A DNA stretch of 64,000 nucleotides, from the NCBI RefSeq assembly GCF_018326005.1, contig NZ_AP021903.1:4125501-4189500 (forward strand). Direction: 5' to 3'. The position numbers were made by a program, and so were the translations under genes. Numbering within the stretch: position 1 is the first letter of the stretch; each line of letters starts with the position of its first letter. Positions 55,941 through 64,000 of the stretch are shown here, in pieces. The notes below the pieces were generated by a model. That model did not search any database. It saw only the letters and a program-made list of their open reading frames with translations, and was not told the DNA's origin. Source of the stretch: Pseudomonas sp. Seg1 (lineage in GTDB: Bacteria > Pseudomonadota > Gammaproteobacteria > Pseudomonadales > Pseudomonadaceae).

Positions 55941-57263
55941 TCAGGACTGGTCGGAAGGGTTCGCAGGCGGCTGCACCGGATGCACCTCACGCCCACGCAA
56001 GGCAGTAGCCACATACCCGCAGGCACGTTTGGCGCCCGCGTAAAGGCCATGCCAGCCCGGTGGCGCCGGCTCGATGGCCGCATGCAATGCCCGCGCATAA
56101 TCAAGCACCAGCCCCGGCGTCCAGGCCATCGCCTCGGCGCGTTTGCGCACTTGCGCCGCCACCCAGAACTCGGGGCTGGTAATGATCCGGGCGAAATCAA
56201 GCATGCTCGACTGGCCTCGATTCATCGCCCCCTCAAGGGCCGCTTCGAGGCTATGGGCGACGGCACTGGAACAATTGCGGCTGGTGAGGTTGTACGTGGT
56301 GTTCTGCCGATAATCCGCCCAGAACGCCGCCAGCCGCCGGGCATCGTAATGGGCAAAACTGACCTGCACCGAAGACGGACACCAGTCCGCCACCTCGCCG
56401 GCATAGTCAGGCAGAAACCTGCCGGCCACATCGTTGTTCGGCGTCGCCCGCAACAACCGGACGAAATCCCCCGCCGATCGATCAATGTCGTCCAGCGGGT
56501 AATGGCTGATGTAGATGTCCGGGCCACATGCCAGTGCCGCGTGGCCGGCAGAGATCACGCCGTTGATGTCGACCGCCGCGATATAGCGGTTGAGCAGGCG
56601 GTTGCGTACCAAGGTGTCGTCAACTGTGCCACTCGGTGTCCAGACGTGGATCACCAGCGAGGTGCTGGGTGCCGGCGCGCTGACCGAGAAAGGGCTTAAC
56701 GGCGACTGCCAGTTTTTGAAGCGCAAAGACTGCCGCAGCAAGGCGCCGCCCGAGAGAAAGAGGCTCATGCCAATGCAGAACGGCACAGTGCCCTTATAAA
56801 GCGTCGGGTACGGTTCGAGGATGAACAGGCCAAAGCCGATTTCGAACAACCCCGTGAGCAATGACACTTGCCAACCGACAAAGCGCACCACTACCGCCGC
56901 CGCCAGCCGAAAGCCGCCATCGAGCAGAAACGCCACACCACACAGCACTGCCAGAATCAGGCTGGCAGCATGTTGCCTGTCGACGATCAGCAGTCCAAGT
57001 ATCAGGAAAGCCAGACCTCGCACTTTGCGCAGAGCAGTAGCAGTGGCGGTGCCGGTTTGCGGTGCCGGCACCAGCAGAATGATCAGGGCTTCGAGCAACA
57101 ACAGATAGCCGAACACATGCAGCGGAAAATACAGCACGCCGTCCAGCGCATCGATGAAGATGGCCACGCCGGCCGCCCCCCAGACGATGCCCGTCAGCGC
57201 CAGCGCCGACCAACGCTTGCGGACAAAATCGTTACCGAGCAAAACCATACTCAAGCGAACCAT
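55941..57263 (-). CDS. HdeD-like membrane domain fused to a papain-like (LRAT/NlpC-type) domain
   Basis: The 440-residue protein has six hydrophobic segments in its first 190 residues (DUF308/HdeD pattern, with ALTGIVWGAAGVAIFIDALDG and TGLFEIGFGLFILEPYPTLYKG). The C-terminal half is soluble: it starts STSLVIHVWTPSG and has an early histidine in SAGHAALACGPDIYISHYP and a later cysteine in NLTSRNCSSAVAHSLEAAL. This His-then-Cys order is that of permuted papain-like hydrolases (LRAT or DUF4105 type). The function is unknown; it may cut or transfer acyl or peptide groups at the membrane. The ATG at 57263 has AGGG before it. Confidence 0.6.
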   Translation of the reverse strand: MVRLSMVLLGNDFVRKRWSALALTGIVWGAAGVAIFIDALDGVLYFPLHVFGYLLLLEALIILLVPAPQTGTATATALRKVRGLAFLILGLLIVDRQHAASLILAVLCGVAFLLDGGFRLAAAVVVRFVGWQVSLLTGLFEIGFGLFILEPYPTLYKGTVPFCIGMSLFLSGGALLRQSLRFKNWQSPLSPFSVSAPAPSTSLVIHVWTPSGTVDDTLVRNRLLNRYIAAVDINGVISAGHAALACGPDIYISHYPLDDIDRSAGDFVRLLRATPNNDVAGRFLPDYAGEVADWCPSSVQVSFAHYDARRLAAFWADYRQNTTYNLTSRNCSSAVAHSLEAALEGAMNRGQSSMLDFARIITSPEFWVAAQVRKRAEAMAWTPGLVLDYARALHAAIEPAPPGWHGLYAGAKRACGYVATALRGREVHPVQPPANPSDQS

Positions 57264-57340
57264 AGGCTTCCCTGTTGTCTTCGGGCAGCCGCAAACCGCG
57301 CAGCTTTCGAGCTGCGCTGAGTCTAATACATTCGGGCAAT

Positions 57341-57366
57341 GCCGGATCGCTGCGGTGCGATCCGGC
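57341..57366. other. Hairpin between tamB and the HdeD-like gene
   Basis: GCCGGATCGC and GCGATCCGGC pair perfectly around TGCGGT. It lies 15 bases after the tamB stop. There is no T run on either strand, so it is not a clear terminator; it may protect the tamAB 3' end. Confidence 0.6.
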
Positions 57367-57381
57367 GATGGGGAGCGCGAC

Positions 57382-60300
57382 CTAGAAATCGCGCTTGTAG
57401 AAGATATCCAGCGAGCTGGCGACGCCACTGGCCGCCTCGACATAAACCTTCTTGCTCAGCTTGTAACGCAGCGCGATGGTGTTGGCCGGTTCAAACACGC
57501 CGACGCCATAACGCAAACTGAGTTTTTCGGAAATGTTGCCGCTGGCGACCACGCTGGTGGTGTTGCCGCTGCCCTGGGTGTCGAGCTGGAAGTCCTGAAT
57601 CCCCAGATCCTTGGCCAGGCTGCTGGTCACCCCGGAACTGCCCATCAAACCCAGACCCAACGCCGCTTGCGCGAGCATGTTGTTGTCTTCGCCGTTGGTG
57701 CTCAGAGGGCGGCCCAAGACCAGATAGGACAACGCCTGCTCCTGACTCATGGCCGGCTCGGAGAAGATCTGCGTGGTCGGTTGCTCGGCGCTGCCGCTAA
57801 GGCGAATACCGGCGATGACGTCGTCGGTCTGGCGGATCGCTTCGATGTCCAGATACGGTTGATCGATGGGCCCGGCAAACAGCAGGCGCGCACGCCGCAC
57901 CGTCAGGCGTTGGCCGTAGGCGCGGTATTTGCCGTCGTTGAGCCACAGCTCGCCACGGGTGTCCATGTTGTCGCCGATGTGCACATGCCCTTGCAGGTTG
58001 GCGGTCAGGCCGAACCCGGCGAAGCTGAGTCGGTCCTCGCCGACCACCACATCGATGTCCATTTTCATGGCCATCGGCGGCTTGCCCTCTTCGGTCTGCG
58101 CACCGACGATGATCGTGTCGTCGGAGACTTTCACCGTGGATGGCGGCAATTCACGCACGGTGATTTCACCTTTGGGCACCAGCACTTTGCCGGCGATTTT
58201 CAGCTCGTCGCCGGCCATGGAGATTTTCAGATCGGGTGCCACTTCCAGCTTGGCGTACGGTTCGACGGTGACCGGCAGTTGCGTGCCTTTCAACGCCAGA
58301 TCGACCATCAGCGCCTGGCCCCAGGCGACGTTACCGTTGAGGCTGCCCTGCCCGGTCTTGCCGCTTTTCCAGCCGCCGTCCAGACGCACCGACTCACCGG
58401 CAATCACCGCTTTGAGTTGCAGGCCCTGCAGCTCCGTCGGCAACTCGGCGCCGGACACTTCGCCGTCGCTGAGCTGCACGGTGCCGTTGACCAGCGGCGC
58501 CAGCAATCCGCCGGAAATGGTGCCGCTGCCGTTCAGGCGTCCGGTGAGCTTTTCGACCATCGGCACAAACGGCCGCGCCACCGACAGGTCGAGCCCGGTG
58601 AGACGGAACGAGCCGCTTAGCGGTTTGTTTTTCGGCAGCGGATTGAGCTGCGCCTGCACCATCAGTTCACCGAGTTTGCCGCCGACGAAATTCAGTTCGG
58701 TATCGACACGCTTGGGCGTCAGTTTGCTGGTGAGTTTCAGGGTCTGGTAAGGGAAATCCAGCCACTGATCCTTTTCTTTCATCCGCAAGGTGCCGCCGCT
58801 GGCGTCGATGTTGATCACACCGTTCGGGCCACTGGCCGGCAGATCCAGTTGCAGGTCGGCGTTAAGCTTGCCCTGCCAGGCGAAATCCTTGGGCAGCCAT
58901 TGCGCCAGGCTTTCGATCGGGAATTGCTTGAGGTGGTAACGCAGTTTCGGATCGGGCATCAGCCGTTGATCCTCACCACACAGGCTGGCGCTGCCGGACA
59001 TCCAGCAATGGGCGCCGAAGTTGATTTTGCCGTCAGCCAGACGTTCGAGTTTCGCCGGGTTTTGCAGCTTCCAGTCCTGACCGCCGGCCTGAATATCGCC
59101 GCTGGCCAAGCGCCCGCGCCAGTTGCCCTTGTCCAGATTGCCGTCCAGACCGAGGGCCAGTTTCAGCTTCGGGCCGAGCAGATCGAGACTGAGTTTCTGG
59201 TTCTTGATGTCGCCCTGAGCGCTGGCGGTCAGCGTGCCCAGATTGGTATCGCCGGCCTGAATCCCGCTGCCCTTCAGATCGATCTTGGCTCGTTGCGCAC
59301 TGTCGAGCGTGGCGTCGAGGTTGAGGCTTTGCAGGCGATTGTCCTGAAACGCCAGTTGCGAACCTTGCAGACCGAGTTTGCCTTGCGGCGCCTTCAGCGT
59401 ACCGGCGACGTTGACCTGACCGTTGATCTGCCCGCGCAGTTCTGGCCACAGCTGGGCCAGCCGCGACAGCTTGATGTCGATCTGCCCGGTGAGTTTCTGT
59501 TGCAGGCTGCCTTTGCCATTGATGCTGTTGTCGCCGAGGCGGATTTGCAGGGCATTGAGGTTCCACTGTTCGCCAGCACCATCAGCCTTGGCTTGCAGAA
59601 TCGCCGGTTGGCCGCGCAGTTTGCCCTTCAGGTCGAGATCGGCGGTCAGGCTCAGGCGTTCGTTTTTCATTTCGCCCTGGCTTTTAAGCGGGCCAGCTAA
59701 AGTGCCCGGCAACTCGGCGACCCAGTACGCCGGGTTGAGCGCCGACAAGTCCAACGCGGTGTCCCAGGCGATACCGTCGGCGAACTGCACGTTGATGTGA
59801 CCTTCAGCCTTGCCCTGCCCGGCTTGCATTTGCAGTTGCGGCAAAGCGATCTGTTTGAGATTGCCACTGAACGGACTGCTCAGTGTAAACGCCCCCGCCG
59901 GGCCATCGAGGGCGGCGGCGAAGTTGCCGATGTACTGACCATCGGTGTAGGAGACTTCGCCAGTGAAGGTACGCAAGGCGACTTCCGGCTCGTCGACTTC
60001 GTTATAGAGCCGATGCCACGGGAAGTCCTGCCAATTGATGTTGGCTTGCGCCGTGAGGCCTTTGCTCCAGTCGACGCTGCCGGTGAGTTTGAGGCTTTGC
60101 TTGTCGTTGGCTGTCAAATCGAGGCCGGCGATCTGCGCGCCGCTGGCGTCGACCTTGCCGGTGAGCAGCAGCGCTACCGGGCCTTTATCCGCCGGCAGCG
60201 TGGCGTTGCCGTTGAGCTGGTAACCGTTGTTCAGATCGCCTTCGCCGGTCAGCAGCAATTGATTGAGTTGCAGGGTGTCGGGTAGATCGGCACTCGGTTT

Positions 60301-61056
60301 GAAGGCCTCGCTGGTGATGCGCACCTTGGCCGGCAGGTTTTCCGCCAGCGGTTGCAGCTCGCCAGTCAGTTGACCGTCGAGGTAGCCATGGCTGTCGGCG
60401 TGCAAGTTGAGGGTTTTCAATAGATCGCCGTCGATTTTCAACGCCAGCGTCCAGGGACCGGTGCCGGGAGACGGCAGGGTCAGATCCCCGGCGATGTTCA
60501 GCGGCCAGTTATCGGTCGGCGTGAGTGTTCCGGACAGGTTCAGGCTGAGCTCGTCGCGCTGCAATTTCACGCTGTCGATCTGCATGCCTTGGGCCGTCCA
60601 GTGCGCCGCCAGTTGCAGGCCCTTGAGCTGCTCGCTGCCGTTGAACAGCAAGCTGCCGACCTGCACGTCGCCGAGTTCGATCGCTACGGGCAGTTGCAGA
60701 TCCGGCAGTTTGATCGGACCGCTTTCAGTGCTTTCTTCACTCGGCGGGAATTGCAGGATGACCTGATCAGCCTTGAGCTGTTCGATGCACAGTGTCATGC
60801 GGGTCAGGCACAGCGGTGACCAGGCGAAAATCGCCTTGTTCAACTCGACACGACTGCTGTCCTGCTGCCACAACAGATGATCGGCGCTCCACTGCCCAGC
60901 GAGCCGGCCCTGGAAATTCTCCACGCTCAAGCCCGGCACCAGACCCAACACCCAGCGGCTGCCCGCCTGGGTGCCGAGCACGGTGGCGATGCTCAAGACA
61001 ACAAAAAGCACCAGCGCCAACAGCGCCAGCGCCGCAATTTTCAAACCACGCTTCAC
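57382..61056 (-). CDS. tamB: Translocation and assembly module protein TamB
   Basis: TamB (1224 residues) is an inner-membrane-anchored AsmA/VPS13-like protein that spans the periplasm and works with TamA; current views favour phospholipid transport to the outer membrane, besides autotransporter assembly. It has an N-terminal membrane helix (IAALALLALVLFVVLSIATVLG), a long repetitive beta-taco region, and the conserved DUF490 domain at the C terminus (AMKMDIDVVVGEDRLSFAGFGL, SYLVLGRPLS, LRYKLSKKVYVEAASG). It overlaps tamA by four bases. Confidence 0.94.
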   Translation of the reverse strand: MKRGLKIAALALLALVLFVVLSIATVLGTQAGSRWVLGLVPGLSVENFQGRLAGQWSADHLLWQQDSSRVELNKAIFAWSPLCLTRMTLCIEQLKADQVILQFPPSEESTESGPIKLPDLQLPVAIELGDVQVGSLLFNGSEQLKGLQLAAHWTAQGMQIDSVKLQRDELSLNLSGTLTPTDNWPLNIAGDLTLPSPGTGPWTLALKIDGDLLKTLNLHADSHGYLDGQLTGELQPLAENLPAKVRITSEAFKPSADLPDTLQLNQLLLTGEGDLNNGYQLNGNATLPADKGPVALLLTGKVDASGAQIAGLDLTANDKQSLKLTGSVDWSKGLTAQANINWQDFPWHRLYNEVDEPEVALRTFTGEVSYTDGQYIGNFAAALDGPAGAFTLSSPFSGNLKQIALPQLQMQAGQGKAEGHINVQFADGIAWDTALDLSALNPAYWVAELPGTLAGPLKSQGEMKNERLSLTADLDLKGKLRGQPAILQAKADGAGEQWNLNALQIRLGDNSINGKGSLQQKLTGQIDIKLSRLAQLWPELRGQINGQVNVAGTLKAPQGKLGLQGSQLAFQDNRLQSLNLDATLDSAQRAKIDLKGSGIQAGDTNLGTLTASAQGDIKNQKLSLDLLGPKLKLALGLDGNLDKGNWRGRLASGDIQAGGQDWKLQNPAKLERLADGKINFGAHCWMSGSASLCGEDQRLMPDPKLRYHLKQFPIESLAQWLPKDFAWQGKLNADLQLDLPASGPNGVINIDASGGTLRMKEKDQWLDFPYQTLKLTSKLTPKRVDTELNFVGGKLGELMVQAQLNPLPKNKPLSGSFRLTGLDLSVARPFVPMVEKLTGRLNGSGTISGGLLAPLVNGTVQLSDGEVSGAELPTELQGLQLKAVIAGESVRLDGGWKSGKTGQGSLNGNVAWGQALMVDLALKGTQLPVTVEPYAKLEVAPDLKISMAGDELKIAGKVLVPKGEITVRELPPSTVKVSDDTIIVGAQTEEGKPPMAMKMDIDVVVGEDRLSFAGFGLTANLQGHVHIGDNMDTRGELWLNDGKYRAYGQRLTVRRARLLFAGPIDQPYLDIEAIRQTDDVIAGIRLSGSAEQPTTQIFSEPAMSQEQALSYLVLGRPLSTNGEDNNMLAQAALGLGLMGSSGVTSSLAKDLGIQDFQLDTQGSGNTTSVVASGNISEKLSLRYGVGVFEPANTIALRYKLSKKVYVEAASGVASSLDIFYKRDF

Positions 61057-62780
61057 AGCTCAGGCCCCATGGAAAAGTGCAGCCGGATGCCGCCATCGTC
61101 GTCCAGCGCATGGGCCAGGTCGAGGCGGATCGGCCCTACCGGCGAGACCCAGCGCACACCAATACCGACCCCGGTCTTGAGGTTCGGCAGTTCGAGTTTG
61201 TTGAAAGAGTTGCCCTGGTCGACAAAGGTCGCGACCCGCCATTTCTCGGCAACCGAGTATTGATACTCGACGCTGCCGGCGACCATGTAGCGGCCACCGA
61301 TGCGGTCGCCGTCGGAGTTTTTCGGCGACAGGCTCTGGTAGTCGTAACCGCGCACGCTCTGATCGCCACCGGCGAAGAAGCGCAGCGACGGCGGCACCGA
61401 GTTGTAACCGTTGGTGGCGCTGCCGCCGACCTGCACACGGCCGAGGAAACGGTGTTTGTCGAACACCGTGGTCAGGCCTTTGACCAGCGCGGTGCCATAC
61501 AGCAGGTTGTTGTCGGAACCGACGCCCTCCTTCGCCACTTTGCTTTCAAAAGTCAGGCGATAGCCGTTGTGCGGGTCGATGCGGTTGTCGCTTTTCAGGT
61601 AGGAATAGCTGATGCCGGGCATCAGCAAAGTACTCAGGCCGGAGTCGTCGCCGAGTTCATATTCTTCGCGCTGCCATTTCAGCGAGATCACGCGCTGCCA
61701 GCCGCTGGGCAACTTGCTGTGCCATTCCGGGCCGAAGGTCAGCAGTTTGCTCAACGTGTCGGAGCCGTCGATATCTTCAAATTGATAGCCGCCGGCCCAA
61801 CGCAATTTGTCAGTCAGTGGCGGGTCGAGCGGAATGTCATAGAACAGCCCGACGTTTTGCCGTGGCGCAGAGATTTCCGCTTCCCAGCCATAACTGTCGC
61901 CTTGCGGGTTGACCCAGTGGCGTGTCCAGTTGGCTTTGACCCGCGGCCCGACGTCGGTGGAATACCCGAGGCCCAGGCCCATGGTGCGCGGCTTGCGCGT
62001 ATCGAGTTTGACGTCCACCGGGATCACGTCGTTTTTCGCCGCGGTCGGTGCGGCATCGACGCGTATGCCTTCAAAATAGCCGCTCGATTGCAGGTCGCGA
62101 TTGAGTTCGGCGATCAGCTCGGAGTCGTAGGGCTCGCCTTCCTTGAACGGCACCATGCGTTGCAGCAGGTCTTCGTCGAACGGCGTGTCACCCTCGAATT
62201 TGACTTTGCCCAGCGCATAGCGCGGGCCGCTTTCGTAGATCAATTCGACATCGGCGACGCCAGCGCGTGGGTCGACCAAAAGTTTTTGACTGGTGAAGTG
62301 GCCGCTGAAATAACCGAAGCGCGAAGCCTGATTCTGGATCAGGCGTTTGGCGTCCTCGTAGCGACCATGGTTGAGCACCGCGCCGGATTTGAGCACGTCG
62401 CTGTTCGGCACACGAAAGGATTTGAGGGAGGCAGCCGGGCCGTCGACGCGAATGGTGACGTTGCGCAGGCGAATCGGTTCGCCGGGATCGATTTTCAGAA
62501 CAAGACGCGGTTTGTCCCCGCCCTTGACGTCGCTTTCGATCTGCGGCTGATAGTAGCCCAACGCCTGGGCCGCCTTGCGCGCCTGCTCTTCGGCACCGCG
62601 ACTGAAGCGCAGCAAGGCTTCTTCGTCGCGATCGCCGAGGCTGCCGATATAGCCTTCTATATTGGCCTTGAGTTCATCGTTGGACGGTTTGATCCGCACA
62701 TCCAATTCACTTTGCGCCAGTGCCGCACAGCTGGTTAACAGCATGAGCACGCCACTGGTAAATCTTCCTGGAAACTTCAT
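61053..62780 (-). CDS. tamA: Translocation and assembly module protein TamA (Omp85 family)
   Basis: TamA (575 residues) is an outer-membrane barrel with three POTRA domains, partner of TamB. The signal peptide is MKFPGRFTSGVLMLLTSCAALA. POTRA domains fill about residues 25-260; the barrel follows, with the Omp85 loop-6 motif VRGYDYQSLSP and the final strand PIRLDLAHALDDDGGIRLHFSMG. The ATG at 62780 is chosen as the family start. The ribosome site is weak. It forms an operon with tamB. Confidence 0.93.
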   Translation of the reverse strand: MKFPGRFTSGVLMLLTSCAALAQSELDVRIKPSNDELKANIEGYIGSLGDRDEEALLRFSRGAEEQARKAAQALGYYQPQIESDVKGGDKPRLVLKIDPGEPIRLRNVTIRVDGPAASLKSFRVPNSDVLKSGAVLNHGRYEDAKRLIQNQASRFGYFSGHFTSQKLLVDPRAGVADVELIYESGPRYALGKVKFEGDTPFDEDLLQRMVPFKEGEPYDSELIAELNRDLQSSGYFEGIRVDAAPTAAKNDVIPVDVKLDTRKPRTMGLGLGYSTDVGPRVKANWTRHWVNPQGDSYGWEAEISAPRQNVGLFYDIPLDPPLTDKLRWAGGYQFEDIDGSDTLSKLLTFGPEWHSKLPSGWQRVISLKWQREEYELGDDSGLSTLLMPGISYSYLKSDNRIDPHNGYRLTFESKVAKEGVGSDNNLLYGTALVKGLTTVFDKHRFLGRVQVGGSATNGYNSVPPSLRFFAGGDQSVRGYDYQSLSPKNSDGDRIGGRYMVAGSVEYQYSVAEKWRVATFVDQGNSFNKLELPNLKTGVGIGVRWVSPVGPIRLDLAHALDDDGGIRLHFSMGPEL

Positions 62781-62845
62781 AGGCGCGGATGCTATCACGA
62801 GCTTGGGAGCGTGATAGAGCCTGGGGTGCCGGTAAAGTTCGACCT

Positions 62846-63496
62846 CTAAGCCGTTGCAGTTTGTAACACTTGTGGATTGGCGTGAAAAAATACGTGTTCT
62901 CGCACTGGGCCGACGGCAACTTCGCCAATCTCCTCGTAACCCTGACGTTTATAAAATTCCAGGTAACGCGGGTTACCGGTGTCGAGCACCACGCCTTGTG
63001 AGGTTTCATCCACCGCGCACCAGTTGTGCACGGCGGTCAGCAGTTGCTCGCCGAAGTGTTTGCCCTGGAACTGCGGGTGTACACCAAGCAGCGGCAGCAT
63101 GTGCACCGAATCGCTGGGCACGCACGCGGCCACGGCATCGTGATATTCCAGATAGCGCCGGGTGCAGCGAAAACCGGTGCTGAGCACCATGCGCAAGCGC
63201 CACGCCCAACTTTCGGTGATGCCCAGCCGACGTTGCGGCGGTGCGATCAGGGCGATGCCGATCAAGCGGTCGTTGACCAGCAGACCGATGGCCGGCAAAT
63301 CCTGGAGGAAGTGTTGTTTGACCAACTCGCGCACCGTCGCCCGCACGCGCTGCTCGTAGCCGGGGCGCTCGGCCTCGAACAGGTAACCGAAGGTCGGCTC
63401 GTGGCGATAAGCCTGATACAGCAAGGATCGGGCTTCGCGGGAGTAACCGCGATCAAGCATATGTATGTCGGCGATGGCGGTCTGGGTTTCAGGCAT
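62846..63496 (-). CDS. GNAT family N-acetyltransferase
   Basis: The 216-residue protein has the acetyl-CoA segment LLGVHPQFQGKHFGEQLLTAVHN at about residues 143-165 and the later LDTGNPRYLEFYKRQGYEEIGE, both typical of GNAT enzymes. The N-terminal half carries MPETQTAIADIHMLDRGYSREARSLLY. The substrate is unknown. The start at 63496 is chosen since the frame upstream is unlike the family; GGAG stands 10 bases before it. It is transcribed towards tamA with a 65-base gap. In Pseudomonas a GNAT gene often stands at this place between tamA and xthA. Confidence 0.85.
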   Translation of the reverse strand: MPETQTAIADIHMLDRGYSREARSLLYQAYRHEPTFGYLFEAERPGYEQRVRATVRELVKQHFLQDLPAIGLLVNDRLIGIALIAPPQRRLGITESWAWRLRMVLSTGFRCTRRYLEYHDAVAACVPSDSVHMLPLLGVHPQFQGKHFGEQLLTAVHNWCAVDETSQGVVLDTGNPRYLEFYKRQGYEEIGEVAVGPVREHVFFHANPQVLQTATA

Positions 63497-63620
63497 GACG
63501 ATGATTCTCCCCGGGGCACGGCTCAATTGGCTGCGCTCTTGTTGGTACGAACCCTTTGGCGTTGGCACAGTTCCCCACAGGTATAGACCAACCATGGATC
63601 TTCATCGACTGGACTGGCCC

Positions 63621-63712
63621 CATCGCTGGCAAGCCAGCTCCCACATGGTCCGCGTCGTACACAACATTCCTGTACACCCGAGAAACTTGTGGGAGCTGGC
63701 TTGCCAGCGATG
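63621..63712. repeat. REP doublet, GCTGGCAAGCCAGCTCCCACA family
   Basis: CATCGCTGGCAAGCCAGCTC and GGGAGCTGGCTTGCCAGCGATG, inverted, about 45 bases apart, between the divergent GNAT and xthA genes. Confidence 0.9.
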
Positions 63713-63818
63713 AGGCCAAAACAGGCACCGCCCATCCCACAGACCAAAATGATTTCTCCCACACTGGCCCCCATCCCCCATGTCAGCTAGCATCGCCCTT
63801 TTGCCAGGACTGCCGACC

Positions 63819-64000
63819 ATGAAGATCGTTTCCTTCAACATCAACGGACTGCGCGCCCGTCCGCATCAGCTGGCAGCGCTGATCGAAAAACACCAGCCAG
63901 ACGTGATCGGCCTGCAAGAAACCAAAGTCCACGACGATCAGTTCCCGCTGGAAGAAGTCCGCGCCCTCGGCTACCACGTGTATTTCCACGGTCAGAAAGG
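63819..64000 (+). CDS. xthA: Exodeoxyribonuclease III, 5' part of the gene
   Basis: The first 60 codons of an exonuclease III/AP endonuclease are present: [19 protein letters not shown], then [16 protein letters not shown], which holds the metal-binding Asn and Glu residues of the family. The enzyme cuts at abasic sites and degrades DNA 3' to 5' in base-excision repair. The ATG at 63819 has AGGA about 10 bases upstream. The gene runs past the window end. Confidence 0.93.
   Translation, partial: MKIVSFNINGLRARPHQLAALIEKHQPDVIGLQETKVHDDQFPLEEVRALGYHVYFHGQK

Noticed and set aside
57341..57366. Hairpin considered as the tamAB terminator
   Set aside because: It has no T run on either strand, so it is listed only as a hairpin.

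Overview
The window is a chromosomal segment of a Pseudomonas, most likely of the P. fluorescens group. The evidence is GC-rich coding sequence, a 13-gene nuo operon with a fused nuoCD, an hflD-purB order, OprD-type porin, DUF6124, DUF2790 and PtrA-type small proteins, and many Pseudomonas-style REP inverted repeats between genes. This assignment rests on gene content and remembered family traits, not on a database search. I see no rRNA or tRNA gene, CRISPR array, transposase, prophage or plasmid origin.

Layout. 1-3.7 kb: end of hflD, purB, a RoxA/YcfD-like ribosomal oxygenase and a GNAT enzyme. 3.8-6.4 kb: a small exported secretin-domain protein and isocitrate lyase (aceA) with a long leader region. 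6.9-21.9 kb: the complete complex I operon nuoABCDEFGHIJKLMN, closed by a terminator. 22-26.7 kb: a GNAT gene behind a leader-peptide/terminator arrangement, an OprD-family porin, a duplicated membrane protein, a DUF6124 gene behind a strongly structured leader, and two PtrA-type small periplasmic proteins. 26.9-35.1 kb: czcCBA heavy-metal efflux with divergent czcRS. 35.4-36.0 kb: a Phd/VapC-type toxin-antitoxin pair. 36.3-42.2 kb: a six-gene ABC importer resembling the rhizobial glycerol system, divergent from its probable sigma-54 activator (42.6-44.4 kb). 44.5-50.7 kb: an MFS exporter, cysS, glnS, ppiB and lpxH. 50.8-55.7 kb: a marR-OMF-emrA-emrB drug efflux operon. 55.9-64 kb: an HdeD-like/papain-like fusion, tamB, tamA, a GNAT gene and the start of xthA.

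How the parts work together. Several loci carry their control signals in readable form. The czcC and ptrA promoters share a 16-bp box at the same distance from a shared -10 element, so the efflux pump and the small PtrA proteins are probably one CzcRS regulon. The ABC importer has a near-consensus -24/-12 promoter with an array of TGAAC motifs upstream, beside the gene for an AcoR-type activator. The marR and phd genes each have palindromes placed on their own promoters. The strongest candidates for undescribed biology are two RNA-level control regions: the folded, alternatively pairing leader before the DUF6124 gene (about 25.74-25.96 kb) and the short-ORF/terminator leader before the GNAT gene (about 22.48-22.61 kb).
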